A DNA stretch of 64,000 bases from CAXSBR01 sp964236495 (GCA_964236495.1 CAXSBR010000014.1:1-64000); one strand, 5' to 3'; numbered from the stretch's first letter, positions 24,251-35,304 are shown. Translations and numbers: made by a program. Notes: generated by a model not told the origin, from the letters alone.

Positions 24251-25678
24251 TCAGACGGCCAGCCGCTCCGTCGGCGCGATCGAGCGAGCGACACCGATCG
24301 ACAGAACCGCAGCTACAGCGCACAAGCCGGCCGCGCCGAACCAGGCGATCGTGTACGAGCCGCTGTCGTCGCGGATGATCCCTGCGGCCACCGAGGCCAG
24401 CGCCGCCCCGATCTGGTGGGAGGCGAACACCCAGCCGAACACGATGGTGCCCGATTCCCCGAAGGCTTCCCGGCACAGCGCGACCGTCGGCGGGACCGTG
24501 GCCACCCAGTCCAGGCCGTAGACGACGACGAAGGCGATCATGTTCGGATGCAGGCTGCTCGACAGTAACGAGGGCAGCATGAGCAGGCCCACGCCGCGCA
24601 GGCCGTAGTAGGTGGCCAGCAGGATCCGGGGGTTCATCCGGTCGGTGAGGAAGCCCGACGCGATGGTGCCCACGATGTCGAACACGCCCACCACGGCGAG
24701 CAGGCCGGCGGCCGTGGTCTCGGGCAGTCCATGGTCGTGCGCGGCAGGAATGAAGTGGGTGCCGATCAGGCCGTTGGTGGTGGCGCCGCAGATCGCGAAA
24801 CCGCCGGCCAGCGACCAGAACGTCGTCGTACGCGCCGCCGAACGCAGGGCGTGCAGCGCCCGCAGAGCAGCGCTCGGGCCAGAGCCGGCGGCGCTGGACG
24901 AAACGCCGGTGGGGCCGGGCGGCATCGGCGGCATCGCTTGGCCGGCCAGCTCGGTCGAAGTAACGATCGCCCCGGCGGCGTCCGCAATCGGTGCGCCGTA
25001 GGGCGACACGCCCTTGTCGGCCGGGGTGTCGCGCAGGAACATCAGCACCAGCGGCACAACCGCCAGCGCGCCCAGAGCGATGACGACCGACGCCGTCCGC
25101 CAGCCGGGACCGTCGGCCAGCCAGGCCAGCACCGGCAGGAAGATCAACTGTCCGGTGGCGCTGCCGGCGGTGAGCACGCCCATCACCAGGCCCCGGCTGC
25201 GCACGAACCAGCGGTTGGCGATCGTGGCCGCGAACACCAGCGCCATCGCCCCGGTGCCGGTCCCAATCACCAGGCCCCACAGCACGACCAGCTGCCAGGC
25301 GGCGGTGACGAACACGGTCAGCCCGCTGCCCAGCGCGATCAGGGCCAATGCCGTCGACGTCACCAGGCGGATGCCGAACCGGTCGATCAGCGCGGCCGCG
25401 AACGGCGCGGTCAGGCCGAACAGCACCAGATTGACTCCGACGGCCAGCGACAGCACCGCACGCGACCAGCCGAACTCGTTCTGCAGCGGCACGATGAACA
25501 CCCCGGGCGCCGAGCGGAAACCGGCCGCGCCGATCAGCGTGACGAACGCGACGACGGCGACCATCCACGCCGGATGCAGGCGCTGCGCCGTTGCCGTGGA
25601 CGACCTGGCGCCGGGCGGCACGTCGCCGTTCGGCGAGTCCGGCTCGGGCCGCAACCCGGCCCGGGAAGCGCTGGTCAT
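24251..25678 (-). CDS. MFS transporter (OxlT/monocarboxylate-like)
   Basis: 475 residues from the ATG at 25678 (the frame is open to 25759). Twelve membrane segments can be traced, beginning WMVAVVAFVTLIGAAGF. The motif RFGIRLVTSTALA after segment 2 resembles the MFS loop 2-3 motif, and the RSAPGVFIVPLQNEFGWSRA opening is typical of oxalate/formate and monocarboxylate-type members. The cytoplasmic loop in the middle is long and Ala/Pro-rich. The substrate is unknown; a pyruvate-decarboxylating enzyme is encoded just upstream on the same strand, which would suit a small carboxylate. Confidence 0.85.
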   Translation of the reverse strand: MTSASRAGLRPEPDSPNGDVPPGARSSTATAQRLHPAWMVAVVAFVTLIGAAGFRSAPGVFIVPLQNEFGWSRAVLSLAVGVNLVLFGLTAPFAAALIDRFGIRLVTSTALALIALGSGLTVFVTAAWQLVVLWGLVIGTGTGAMALVFAATIANRWFVRSRGLVMGVLTAGSATGQLIFLPVLAWLADGPGWRTASVVIALGALAVVPLVLMFLRDTPADKGVSPYGAPIADAAGAIVTSTELAGQAMPPMPPGPTGVSSSAAGSGPSAALRALHALRSAARTTTFWSLAGGFAICGATTNGLIGTHFIPAAHDHGLPETTAAGLLAVVGVFDIVGTIASGFLTDRMNPRILLATYYGLRGVGLLMLPSLLSSSLHPNMIAFVVVYGLDWVATVPPTVALCREAFGESGTIVFGWVFASHQIGAALASVAAGIIRDDSGSYTIAWFGAAGLCAVAAVLSIGVARSIAPTERLAV

Positions 25679-25831
25679 ACGGTTAACAGCACCATCGGCG
25701 TCAAGTCGATTCCACAGCGATTGGGAGCCGGGGGCGTAGGCAGCACAGTCCGGCAGCACGCACAGGACGGGCGGGCTACGTTTTTGACCCGGCCAGATCG
25801 TCGATGATGACGAGGTGCAGCGCCGGACTGT

Positions 25832-27646
25832 TCACGCGTCGGCACCCGAGTGCCCTGTACGCCCGAGCACCGCGGCAACGACCGTCTCGCGCAGGCCTTC
25901 CTTGACGATCCCAAAAAATGCCGGATCGCCGGAGAACTCGGCCTTGGCGGTCTTCATCACCTGGTCGGCCGTCAGATGCGGAGGGATGAGCGGCACGTTG
26001 GCGTCGACGACGGCGTCGAGAACGAACGGCCTGCGGGCGGCGAAGGCCTGGTCCAGGATCGTCGTGATCTGATCAGGCTGGTCCAGTCGCGCCCCGTCCA
26101 GGCCGAGCAGCGCTGCCCACTGCGAGTACGGAACGTCGGGCAGCGAACTCTGCGCCGGGTCCGGTTTGGCACCGAGACTGCCGCGGGTCTCCCATGACAC
26201 GTACGCCAGATCGCGGTTGTTGAGCACGAGAACGACGAAGCGCGGATCGGGCCAGTTCTGCCAGTACCGGCTGACGGTGATCAGCTCGTTGACGCCGTTC
26301 ATCTGCATGGCGCCGTCGCCGATGATCGCGAACACCGGCCGGTCGGGATGGGCGTGCTTGGCAGCGATCGCGTAGGGCATGCCCCCGCCCATCGACAGCA
26401 GCAACCCGGCCAGGCTGCCCATCTGCGACGGGCGCATCGAGAGATCGCGGGCATACCAACTCGTGGACGTGCCGCAGTCCACGGCCACCATGACGTCGTC
26501 GGGCAAGCGGTCGGAGATGCCGCGCACCACTGCCTCGGGGTTGATCGGCGACGCTTTGGCGTGCGCCCGGGCCGCGGAGTAGTCCTCCCAATGCCGCTTC
26601 CACGTGGCCACCTGCGTGCGCCAACCGTCGTCGGGCCCGTCCGGTCGACCCAGCAACGGCAGCAGGGCCGTCAGGGTCGCTTCCATGTCGCCGGCAAGGT
26701 TGACCTCGGTGGGGTAACGCAGACCGCAGCGCGCACCGTCGCGGTCGATCTGGACCGCCCGAGCCTGCCCGGGCGCCGGGTAGTACTCCGAATAGGGCAT
26801 GTTGGAGCCCAGGATCAGCAGGGTGTCGCACTTGCGCATCAGGTCCCAACTGGCGGTCGTGCCCAGCAGGCCGATCGAGCCGGTCACCCAGTCCAGCCGG
26901 TCGTCGAGGACAGTCTTGCCCAGCAACGCCTTGGCTGCGCCGGCACCGAGCCGGTCGGCGACCTGCTCCACCAGTGCACTGCAACCCAGCGCGCCGGCGC
27001 CGACCAGCAGCGCTACCTGGGTGCCGCTGTTGAGCAGATCCGCAGCGCGCTGCAGCTCCGCATCGGCGGGCGCGGCCACCGGTGTGCTGGGCACCGTGCT
27101 GGTGTGGAAGTAGCCGTGCGCGTCGGGCGCCTTGACCATGGCCGGGCGTTCCTGGACGTCGCTGGGCACGATGAGGACGGTTGGGCCGTGCACGGCCAGC
27201 GCGGTGCGGCAGGCACGGTCGACCATGTGCTCGACCTGAGAGGCGTCGGCGATCGTCTGCAGGTACGCCCCGCCGACGTCTTTGAACACGCTGTGCAGGT
27301 CGACCTCCTGGTAGTAGCTGCCTCCCATTGCCGTCAGCGCGGTCTGCCCGAGCACGGCGACCACCGGCACCTTGTCCATCAGGGCGTCGTAGAGGCCGTT
27401 GAGGACATGCAGCGCGCCCGGGCCGCCGGTGACCACGCAGCAGCCGATAGTGCTGCCGCCGTACTTCACGTCGGCGGTGGCGGCGAAGCCGGCGGTCTCC
27501 TCGTGCCGGACCTGGATGAATTCGAACTCGTCGCTGCGCTCGCTCAGTGCGACCAGCACGCCGCCGATACCGTCGCCGGGATAGCCGTAGACCCGGTGCA
27601 CTCCCCACGCGCGCAACCTGTCCACGATGTGCTCCGCTACGTTCAT
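25832..27646 (-). CDS. Thiamine-pyrophosphate enzyme, pyruvate oxidase/dehydrogenase (PoxB)-like
   Basis: 604 residues from ATG 27646, which has GAGGAG upstream. Three-domain TPP enzyme: the N-terminal PYR domain has the catalytic Glu in VRHEETAGFAA; the middle domain (QVALLVGAGALG) is Rossmann-like; the C-terminal domain has the TPP motif starting GDGAMQMNGVNEL and ending in VLNNRDL. This group decarboxylates pyruvate to acetate or acetyl-phosphate with a quinone or oxygen. Acetate could be activated by acs (33289-35304), but the two genes are not adjacent. An acetolactate-synthase-type reaction cannot be excluded. Confidence 0.82.
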   Translation of the reverse strand: MNVAEHIVDRLRAWGVHRVYGYPGDGIGGVLVALSERSDEFEFIQVRHEETAGFAATADVKYGGSTIGCCVVTGGPGALHVLNGLYDALMDKVPVVAVLGQTALTAMGGSYYQEVDLHSVFKDVGGAYLQTIADASQVEHMVDRACRTALAVHGPTVLIVPSDVQERPAMVKAPDAHGYFHTSTVPSTPVAAPADAELQRAADLLNSGTQVALLVGAGALGCSALVEQVADRLGAGAAKALLGKTVLDDRLDWVTGSIGLLGTTASWDLMRKCDTLLILGSNMPYSEYYPAPGQARAVQIDRDGARCGLRYPTEVNLAGDMEATLTALLPLLGRPDGPDDGWRTQVATWKRHWEDYSAARAHAKASPINPEAVVRGISDRLPDDVMVAVDCGTSTSWYARDLSMRPSQMGSLAGLLLSMGGGMPYAIAAKHAHPDRPVFAIIGDGAMQMNGVNELITVSRYWQNWPDPRFVVLVLNNRDLAYVSWETRGSLGAKPDPAQSSLPDVPYSQWAALLGLDGARLDQPDQITTILDQAFAARRPFVLDAVVDANVPLIPPHLTADQVMKTAKAEFSGDPAFFGIVKEGLRETVVAAVLGRTGHSGADA

Positions 27647-27812
27647 CCGCTTCTCCTCACACTGCACCGACCGTCTGCTGAGGTTGACTACCCGGTCGAA
27701 CTTATCGCCCAGTGCTGTCGGCGCTGAGCGCCGCTGCCGTGCGCCAGCGCTGCTGCACTTGCCCGGCTGTGGAGGAACCGAGGACAGGCGCTGACCGGCG
27801 TCGCCGATCTCC

Positions 27813-28553
27813 TCAGACGCGCTGGGTGTCGCGCCGGTAGGCCCAGCCGGCGAGGCCGGCCATGGCCAGGAACCACACCACCATCGTCAGCCAGCCGCGT
27901 GCGCCCCACCCTTGCGAGCCCAGGCCGGTGCGCGCGGCACGCGTCAGCCAGTAGGAAGGGATGAACTGGCCCAACTGGTGCAGAAACCCGTGCTCGGGCA
28001 GCGGAAACCACTGCCCGCCCAGAAAGCCGAAGAATGCCGAGCCGCCACCCAATGCCGGGCCGAGGGAGTCCGGAGTGAGCAGATGCCCGATCAGCACGCC
28101 CATCGCCACGAACGGCGCCAGCCCGACGAGGAGGAGTCCGGACATCTCCACCCACCGACCCGCCGAGGCGAGGTGTACGCCGTAGAGCAGGCCGGCGACG
28201 TAGATCAGGATGATGCTCACGATCGCCATCACGTACGCCGTGATCACTTTGGTACCGAAGTAATTGGCCACCGTCAGCGGAGTCAGGCGCAGCTGGCGGT
28301 TCCAGCCGGTCGCGCGCTCGGTAGCGATGCGGGCACCGCCGGAAACGGCTGCGATCATCGATCCGTAGCCGGCCATCGCCACCATGTAGAACAGCGGAAA
28401 TTTGATCGACAGACCGCCGACCTGCTGGATGGCGTCCTTCTGCGATCCGGCGATCACCAGATACAGCGCCAGCGGAAACCCGAGCGAGAACACGAACAGT
28501 CGCTTGTTGCGGGCCAGGCGCAGCAGTTCGTAGCGCAGGTAGGTCGTGTTCAT
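27813..28553 (-). CDS. ABC-2 type transporter permease
   Basis: 246 residues from ATG 28553, which overlaps the stop of the ATPase gene by 4 bases. It opens MNTTYLRYELLRLARNKRLF, followed by six hydrophobic segments including LFVFSLGFPLALYLVIAG and VMAIVSIILIYVAGLLYGV. The layout matches daunorubicin/bacitracin-type ABC-2 permeases used for drug, lipid or polysaccharide export. It ends with the short basic tail YRRDTQRV. Confidence 0.88.
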   Translation of the reverse strand: MNTTYLRYELLRLARNKRLFVFSLGFPLALYLVIAGSQKDAIQQVGGLSIKFPLFYMVAMAGYGSMIAAVSGGARIATERATGWNRQLRLTPLTVANYFGTKVITAYVMAIVSIILIYVAGLLYGVHLASAGRWVEMSGLLLVGLAPFVAMGVLIGHLLTPDSLGPALGGGSAFFGFLGGQWFPLPEHGFLHQLGQFIPSYWLTRAARTGLGSQGWGARGWLTMVVWFLAMAGLAGWAYRRDTQRV

Positions 28554-29659
28554 GACGTACTCCCGATGGGGAGCGTCGCCCGGTCGGCACCGAGGCGGTC
28601 TGGGGAGTCTGAGGGGTCGGAGGGGTCGGAGGGGTCGGAGGGGTCGGAGGGGTCGGAGGGACCGCCGGGGTCGCCGGGGTCGACTGGACCGACGGGTTTG
28701 ATGAAGCCGCCAGGACCAGGCGCAGGCTGAGCTCTGACCCCGGCCGGCTGGGCGCTGGTCGTGGTGAGGGCGACGAACGCTGCCTCCAGGCCGAGTGCGG
28801 TCACCTCGATATCGCGCGCGTCGGGATAGGCGGACAGCAGCGCGCGCAGGGCGGCGTCGGAGTCGTCGCACTCCAGCACTGCCACGTCGCCGTGCGCCTG
28901 GACTCCGCGCACGCCGGGCAGCCGGCCCAGCGACGCCGGGCCGGCGCCGGGCACGGCGGCGCGGATCGTCCGCCCACCCACGGTGGCCTTGATCTGCCCG
29001 GCGGTGCCGTCGGCGACGATGGCGCCGTTGGCCATCAGTACAACCCGGTCGGCGTAATCGTCGGCCTCCTGCAGGTAATGCGTGGCGAACACGACGGTCT
29101 TGCCGTGCTGGGCGAATGCGCGCATCGTCGACCAGAACTCGCGGCGCGCCTCGACGTCCATGGCCACCGTGGGTTCGTCGAGCACCAGTACGTCGGGATT
29201 GCTTACCAGCGCCACGGCGAAGCGCACCTTCTGCGACTGCCCGCCGGACAGCTTGTCGGTCTTACGCCCGGCGATGTCGGTGATGCGGGCCAGCCGCAGC
29301 ACCTCGTCGACGGCGAGCGGATTCGGGTACAGCGAGCCCATCATGTCGATGATCTCGCGCACCGTGAGGTCGCGCAGAACCGAACCCTGCTGCAGCATCG
29401 CACCGATCGCGCCCTTGGCGATCGCCTGCTGCGACGTCATGCCCAGAACGCTCACGCTGCCTGCCGTCGGCGGGAGCAGCCCCAGCAGCATGTCGATGGT
29501 GGTGGACTTGCCCGCGCCATTGGGGCCCAGCAGCGCGACGGTCTCGCCAGGGCTGATATCGAGGTCTATGCCGGTGACGGCGTACACCGGCCCGACCGGG
29601 CTGGAATAGGTCTTGGTGAGCCCGCGCAGCGAGATACCGGCGCGCATCGTGGCGGTCAT
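28550..29659 (-). CDS. ABC transporter ATP-binding protein with repeat tail
   Basis: 369 residues. Walker A GPNGAGKST (about residues 45-53), signature LSGGQSQKVRFA, Walker B VLVLDEPT and the switch His in VVFATHYLQEAD are intact. The C-terminal ~65 residues leave the family: Pro/Gly-rich, then Asp-Pro-Ser units encoded by a 9-base tandem repeat (28603-28680). It is the first gene of a two-gene exporter operon, coupled to the permease by ATGA. Such exporters often act in self-resistance or envelope export. Confidence 0.9.
   Translation of the reverse strand: MTATMRAGISLRGLTKTYSSPVGPVYAVTGIDLDISPGETVALLGPNGAGKSTTIDMLLGLLPPTAGSVSVLGMTSQQAIAKGAIGAMLQQGSVLRDLTVREIIDMMGSLYPNPLAVDEVLRLARITDIAGRKTDKLSGGQSQKVRFAVALVSNPDVLVLDEPTVAMDVEARREFWSTMRAFAQHGKTVVFATHYLQEADDYADRVVLMANGAIVADGTAGQIKATVGGRTIRAAVPGAGPASLGRLPGVRGVQAHGDVAVLECDDSDAALRALLSAYPDARDIEVTALGLEAAFVALTTTSAQPAGVRAQPAPGPGGFIKPVGPVDPGDPGGPSDPSDPSDPSDPSDPSDSPDRLGADRATLPIGSTS
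28603..28680 (-). repeat. 9-bp tandem repeat inside the ABC ATPase gene
   Basis: The plus strand reads GAGGGGTCG repeated about six times, then related GCCGGGGTCG units. On the coding strand it yields DPS-DPS-DPS. It lies after the conserved ATPase domain. Confidence 0.85.
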
Positions 29660-29732
29660 CGCTTGATCTTGTCAGCGGTGCCTGGTATTCGATAGGGGTG
29701 CTGCCGTTAATTTGTGAAGCACTATTGCGAGT

Positions 29733-30707
29733 TCAGCGAGGAGAGCTCGATCGCTTTGCGCCGTTGAAACGCGGTTCGTCGCCCCGTGCCCACCGGATGA
29801 TCTCGCTGCTCACCCGTTGCGGCGCCTCCTCACTGGGAAAGTGGCCGACGCCGGGCAGCGCTCGGAACTCGTAGTGGGCATGCACATACCGACCCGAGCC
29901 CCGCGCGGTGCTCGGTAGCAGGCAGGAATCGTCCTGGCCGTGCATCTGCAGCACCGGCACCCGAACTCCCTGACGCAGCGCGCGAGTCGCGCGCCGGCCG
30001 TCCGAGCGCGGCGCCGACCGCACTGCCCATCGAAACATCTCCAGCGCGCTGAACGCCACCTGGCTCACGCGCATCGAGTCGGCGTAGTGCTCGACGATGT
30101 CGGCGTAGCCCGCGCTCGCGCGCCACTGCGCGCCCGACCAGCGTTCGAACATCTTTCGCACGTAGACCCGGTTCTTGAGCAGCCGTTCAGGCCAGCGCGG
30201 AATCTGGAAGGTGGACCACAGCCGCTTCACCGCGCGACCCTGACCGCGCAGGTCGCTCACCACCGCGCGCCGCAGCCGCAGTGGATGCGGTGCTGCGATT
30301 ACTACCAGGCGGCGCACGACGTGCGGATCGAACGTCGCGACCGACCAGGCCAGAAGACCGCCGATGTCGGTGCCCACGATGACCGCGTCCTGCTCGCCCA
30401 GAGCCGCGACAAGGCCGGCGATGTCGTCGGCGAGGGTGATCAGGTCGTAGCCCCGCGGCGGTTTGTCACTGGCGCCGTAGCCGCGCAGATCGACCGCCAC
30501 AGCTCGGAAACCGGCCTCGGCGAGGTCGCGCAGCTGGTGCCGCCAGGTCCACCAGAACTGCGGAAAGCCGTGCAGCAGCAAGACGAGCGGGCCCTCGCCG
30601 AGCTCGGCCACGTGCAGGGCGATGCCGTTGGCACGCACGGTGCGGTGCTTCCACGGCCCGTCGATCAGGACGGTGGCGTCGTCCAGTGGTGCAGTCTTGG
30701 CGGCCAC
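29733..30707 (-). CDS. Alpha/beta hydrolase, epoxide-hydrolase-like
   Basis: 324 residues from GTG 30707; the frame continues upstream but that part is the shadow of the next gene. The oxyanion-hole motif HGFPQFWW and the nucleophile elbow VGTDIGG (Asp in place of Ser) point to the epoxide hydrolase/dehalogenase branch. The acid is in HGQDD and the catalytic His in GVGHFPSEE. Cytoplasmic, no signal peptide. In several actinobacteria a similar gene follows a holin-3-like membrane gene near acs, as here. Confidence 0.85.
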   Translation of the reverse strand: MAAKTAPLDDATVLIDGPWKHRTVRANGIALHVAELGEGPLVLLLHGFPQFWWTWRHQLRDLAEAGFRAVAVDLRGYGASDKPPRGYDLITLADDIAGLVAALGEQDAVIVGTDIGGLLAWSVATFDPHVVRRLVVIAAPHPLRLRRAVVSDLRGQGRAVKRLWSTFQIPRWPERLLKNRVYVRKMFERWSGAQWRASAGYADIVEHYADSMRVSQVAFSALEMFRWAVRSAPRSDGRRATRALRQGVRVPVLQMHGQDDSCLLPSTARGSGRYVHAHYEFRALPGVGHFPSEEAPQRVSSEIIRWARGDEPRFNGAKRSSSPR

Positions 30708-30747
30708 CTGTTCACCGGTTCGAGCTCGCCGCGTCAGGCACGCCGCG

Positions 30748-31275
30748 TCAGGCGGACGTGGGGTGCTTGAGGTAGGCGACGGTGTCCTTGGTGGTGCTGA
30801 TCGTCCGCTCAGGCGCCTTGACCTTCTTGACCTTGCGCAGGCCCAGGAGCACCAGCACACCGGCGATGACGGCAAGCAGCGCAAACACGCACAGGTAGGA
30901 CGCCCAGCGCCACAACCCGAACCAGTGGATGAGCTCGGCGATCCCGATGAACGCAAACGTCAGGGCGAACGTCAGCAGCACGGCCGCGACGGCGAACATT
31001 GCCGCGCCCACACCGCCGTTCTTCACCGACACCTTCAGCTCGGTCTTGGCCAGCTCGATCTCACCGCGGATGATCGTCGAGATGTGGGTGGAGGCGTTTG
31101 CGGCAAGCTGACCGATCGAGGGCTCGGTGCCGGTCGTTGCGGCGGTGCGGGTTGTCGTCGTGCTGGCTGGTGTGCGGGCTCCGAGTGCGCTGGCTCCCGC
31201 CGTGCCCGCGCCGGTGGCGGTGCTGCTCGCTGCGGTGCTGCCGGAAAGCGCACTGGATGTGGATGTCGCGGTCAC
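30748..31275 (-). CDS. Holin-superfamily-3-like membrane protein (PF07332 type)
   Basis: 175 residues. The first ~50 residues are Thr/Ala/Ser-rich low complexity. Then comes SIGQLAANASTHISTIIRGEIELAKTELK, the typical amphipathic opening of this family, and two membrane hairpins (AAMFAVAAVLLTFALTFAFIG; YLCVFALLAVIAGVLVLLGL). The basic KVKKVKAPE region and a short tail follow. Despite the name these are chromosomal proteins of unknown function, not phage lysis genes. Confidence 0.8.
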   Translation of the reverse strand: MTATSTSSALSGSTAASSTATGAGTAGASALGARTPASTTTTRTAATTGTEPSIGQLAANASTHISTIIRGEIELAKTELKVSVKNGGVGAAMFAVAAVLLTFALTFAFIGIAELIHWFGLWRWASYLCVFALLAVIAGVLVLLGLRKVKKVKAPERTISTTKDTVAYLKHPTSA

Positions 31276-31434
31276 TGACGTTCGCCTCTTCTCGGGTGAC
31301 GATGCTTGAACTCATTCTTGCAGTACGGCCGGTCGTTGCCTGCCATTTGCGGCTGGATGCGGTCAGCCGAGGTGCTGCAACGGCGCGCTCGCCGGGTCGA
31401 GCAGGCTGGACGCGGTAATCGATAGGTTGGCGGC

Positions 31435-32268
31435 ATGGGCCGTTATCTGATCACCGGAGCCACCCGCGGTATCGGACGAGCCGTCGTCGACCTTCTTGCC
31501 GGGCAGGGTGGTGCTGGCCCCGAGGTCGACGGGTCGGGCGCCGACGCCCCCGGTGTTCAAGATTCCGGTCTCGACGGGTCAGGTGTCGACGCCTCTGGTG
31601 TCGGAGTTTTCGATGCCGACGGGTCGGGTGGCGACACCGCCGATGTCGCTGGGCAAGGGCGCGGTCGGATCGGTGGGCATGAGTTGATCGCGCTCGGCCG
31701 GAGATCAACGGCGCTGCGTGAGCTGCCGGTGGCGCACCGGGTGGTCGCCGATCTGAGCGAGCCGGCCGGACTCGAGGCCGCGCTACCGGCGTTCGATCGG
31801 CTCGACGGCGTTGTGCACTGCGCCGGCGTGGCGCAGCGCGGCGCACTGCAATCGTCGTCGGTCGCGCAGTGGCAGCGGCAGCTGGCGGTGAACGTCATCG
31901 CACCGGCGGAACTCACCCGGCTGTTGTTGCCTGCGCTACGTGCCGGCCGGGGCACCGTCGTGTTCGTGAACTCCGGCCAGGGCCTCACCGCCGCCGCTGA
32001 CAGCACGATCTATGCCTCGACGAAGTTTGCTTTGCGTGCGTTGGCCGACTCCCTGCGTGCCGGGGAGCCGTCGCTGCGAGTGAGCTCGGTGTTCCCCGGC
32101 CGAGTCGCAACCGACATGCAGCGGGCTCTGCGCGAGCAGGAGGGCGGGCCGTATGAGCCGTCGTCCTATCTGCAGCCCTCGACGGTGGCCGCCGCGATCG
32201 TGTCTGCCCTCACCGCTCCACCCGACGCCGTGGTAGCCGACATCACCCTGCGCCCGGCCCGTCCATAG
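31435..32268 (+). CDS. Short-chain dehydrogenase/reductase with a Gly/Asp-rich insertion
   Basis: 277 residues. The NAD(P) motif TGATRGIG is at residues 8-15, followed by HCAGVAQRG (NAG-equivalent), NSGQG with the catalytic Ser, and the Tyr-Lys pair YASTK. Residues about 26-80 (DNA 31510-31680) are a low-complexity block of Asp-Gly-Ser-Gly-Val/Ala units between the first helix and second strand, where SDRs normally have a short turn. Without it the protein would be ~225 residues, the normal size for this simple SDR group. The substrate is unknown. Confidence 0.85.
   Translation: MGRYLITGATRGIGRAVVDLLAGQGGAGPEVDGSGADAPGVQDSGLDGSGVDASGVGVFDADGSGGDTADVAGQGRGRIGGHELIALGRRSTALRELPVAHRVVADLSEPAGLEAALPAFDRLDGVVHCAGVAQRGALQSSSVAQWQRQLAVNVIAPAELTRLLLPALRAGRGTVVFVNSGQGLTAAADSTIYASTKFALRALADSLRAGEPSLRVSSVFPGRVATDMQRALREQEGGPYEPSSYLQPSTVAAAIVSALTAPPDAVVADITLRPARP
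31510..31680 (+). repeat. Degenerate repeat inserted in the SDR gene
   Basis: GACGGGTCGGG-type units, each followed by GCCGACGCC or GTCGACGCC, occur about three to four times with spacing of 45-60 bases. They encode DGSGADAP / DGSGVDAS / DGSGGDTA. The frame is kept. Confidence 0.7.
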
Positions 32269-32269
32269 C

Positions 32270-32319
32270 CCGCTTTTGGTCACCCACCCCCATATCTGAG
32301 TGTGAGTGACCAAAAGCGG
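32270..32319. repeat. Palindromic element upstream of the DUF559 gene
   Basis: CCGCTTTTGGTCAC (32270-32283) pairs perfectly with GTGACCAAAAGCGG (32306-32319) across a 22-base loop. It starts one base after the SDR stop, so it could act as a terminator, but there is no T-run. Its right arm with flank recurs at 33261-33283 beyond the DUF559 gene, and its CCAAAAGCG end is shared with the element in tilS. Confidence 0.85.
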
Positions 32320-32373
32320 CGCGGGCCTGTGGACAGTCACCGATGACAGCGGCTGGCCAGCCACCATGTCACG

Positions 32374-33264
32374 ATGCACTGGGACCGAGTCGCACGCCGA
32401 CAGGCCGGCGTCCTCACTCGCGCGCAGCTGGTGACGACCGGCCTCAGCGATCGACAGGTCGACGCCATGGTGGTCGCCGGGCGCCTGTGCCGTACCGGCT
32501 ATCGCGGTGTCTACCGCGCGGTTGGGGCGCCCGATACGGGCGAGTGCCGCGTGTGGGCGGCGGTGCTTGGTGCCGGCTCGGTGCTGTCCTACCTGTCCGC
32601 CGCCACCTGGTGGGACGTTCCAGTCGAGCCCGACGGCCGGATCCACATAACACGCCACGAACGGCAGAAGTGGGTGAGCACGCCGCTGCTGCGCGTGCAC
32701 CGAACCGTGCTCGATCCACGCGCGGTGACGTCCCGGTTCGGGTTACCGCTCACCACCCGAACCGAGACCGTGCTCGACTGCGTCGGATGGTTGGCGCCGC
32801 CGGCTGCGCGGTCGCTGCTCGACCGGGCATTCCAACAGCGGTGGCTAACACCCGAGCACATCCGTGAACGGCTCGACATGCAGCCGGGCAGATGGGGCAA
32901 CCGCCAATTGGAGCGACTGCTTCGACAGAGCCGGCCCGGTGCCGAGGCCGAATCTGAGCGGCGTCTGCAGAAGTTGCTCGATCGAGCCGGGTGCACCGGC
33001 TGGGTCGGCAACTACGCGATCCGACTTCCCGCCGGCTCCTTCCGCATTGACGTCGCCTTCGTGGAACACAAGCTCGCGGTCGAGGTCGATGGCTGGGCGT
33101 TCCATCGCACCAAGGAGAGGCGCGATCGAGACATGGTCAAGGCCAACGCGCTCAGCGCCGCCGGCTGGCGGGTGCTCACCTTCAGCTGGGAAGACGTAAC
33201 GGCTCGGCCGGCCTACGTCCTCGAGACGGTCGATGCACTTCTGGTCAGCGGCCACCGAATGTGA
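32374..33264 (+). CDS. DUF559/AbiEi-like protein with Vsr-type endonuclease fold
   Basis: 296 residues. The N-terminal part (RRQAGVLTRAQLVTTGLSDRQVDAMV, then YRGVYRAVG) is a winged-helix of the AbiEi antitoxin type. The C-terminal ~100 residues carry a Vsr/PD-(D/E)XK-like core: ESERRLQKLL, FRIDVAF, LAVEVDGWAFHRT, and WRVLTFSWEDV. Such proteins occur in many copies in actinobacterial genomes; a DNA endonuclease role is predicted from the fold, not shown. The gene is bracketed by repeats (32298-32319 and 33262-33283), and no partner toxin is adjacent. Confidence 0.8.
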   Translation: MHWDRVARRQAGVLTRAQLVTTGLSDRQVDAMVVAGRLCRTGYRGVYRAVGAPDTGECRVWAAVLGAGSVLSYLSAATWWDVPVEPDGRIHITRHERQKWVSTPLLRVHRTVLDPRAVTSRFGLPLTTRTETVLDCVGWLAPPAARSLLDRAFQQRWLTPEHIRERLDMQPGRWGNRQLERLLRQSRPGAEAESERRLQKLLDRAGCTGWVGNYAIRLPAGSFRIDVAFVEHKLAVEVDGWAFHRTKERRDRDMVKANALSAAGWRVLTFSWEDVTARPAYVLETVDALLVSGHRM

Positions 33265-33283
33265 GTGTGGGTGACCAAAAGCG
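33261..33283. repeat. Right-arm copy of the CCAAAAGCG element
   Basis: TGAGTGTGGGTGACCAAAAGCG at 33262 matches TGAGTGTGAGTGACCAAAAGCG at 32298 in 21 of 22 positions and in the same orientation. It begins inside the stop codon of the DUF559 gene and ends 6 bases from the acs stop. The left arm of the palindrome is missing here. Confidence 0.8.
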
Positions 33284-33288
33284 AGGGG

Positions 33289-35304
<2,016 letters not shown>

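Noticed and set aside
30748..31275. Prophage lysis holin
   Set aside because: PF07332-type proteins are chromosomal in actinobacteria; no phage genes surround it.
32270..32319. Simple rho-independent terminator of the SDR gene
   Set aside because: The hairpin has no T-run, and its arm recurs beyond the next gene, so a mobile/palindromic element fits better, although it may also stop transcription.
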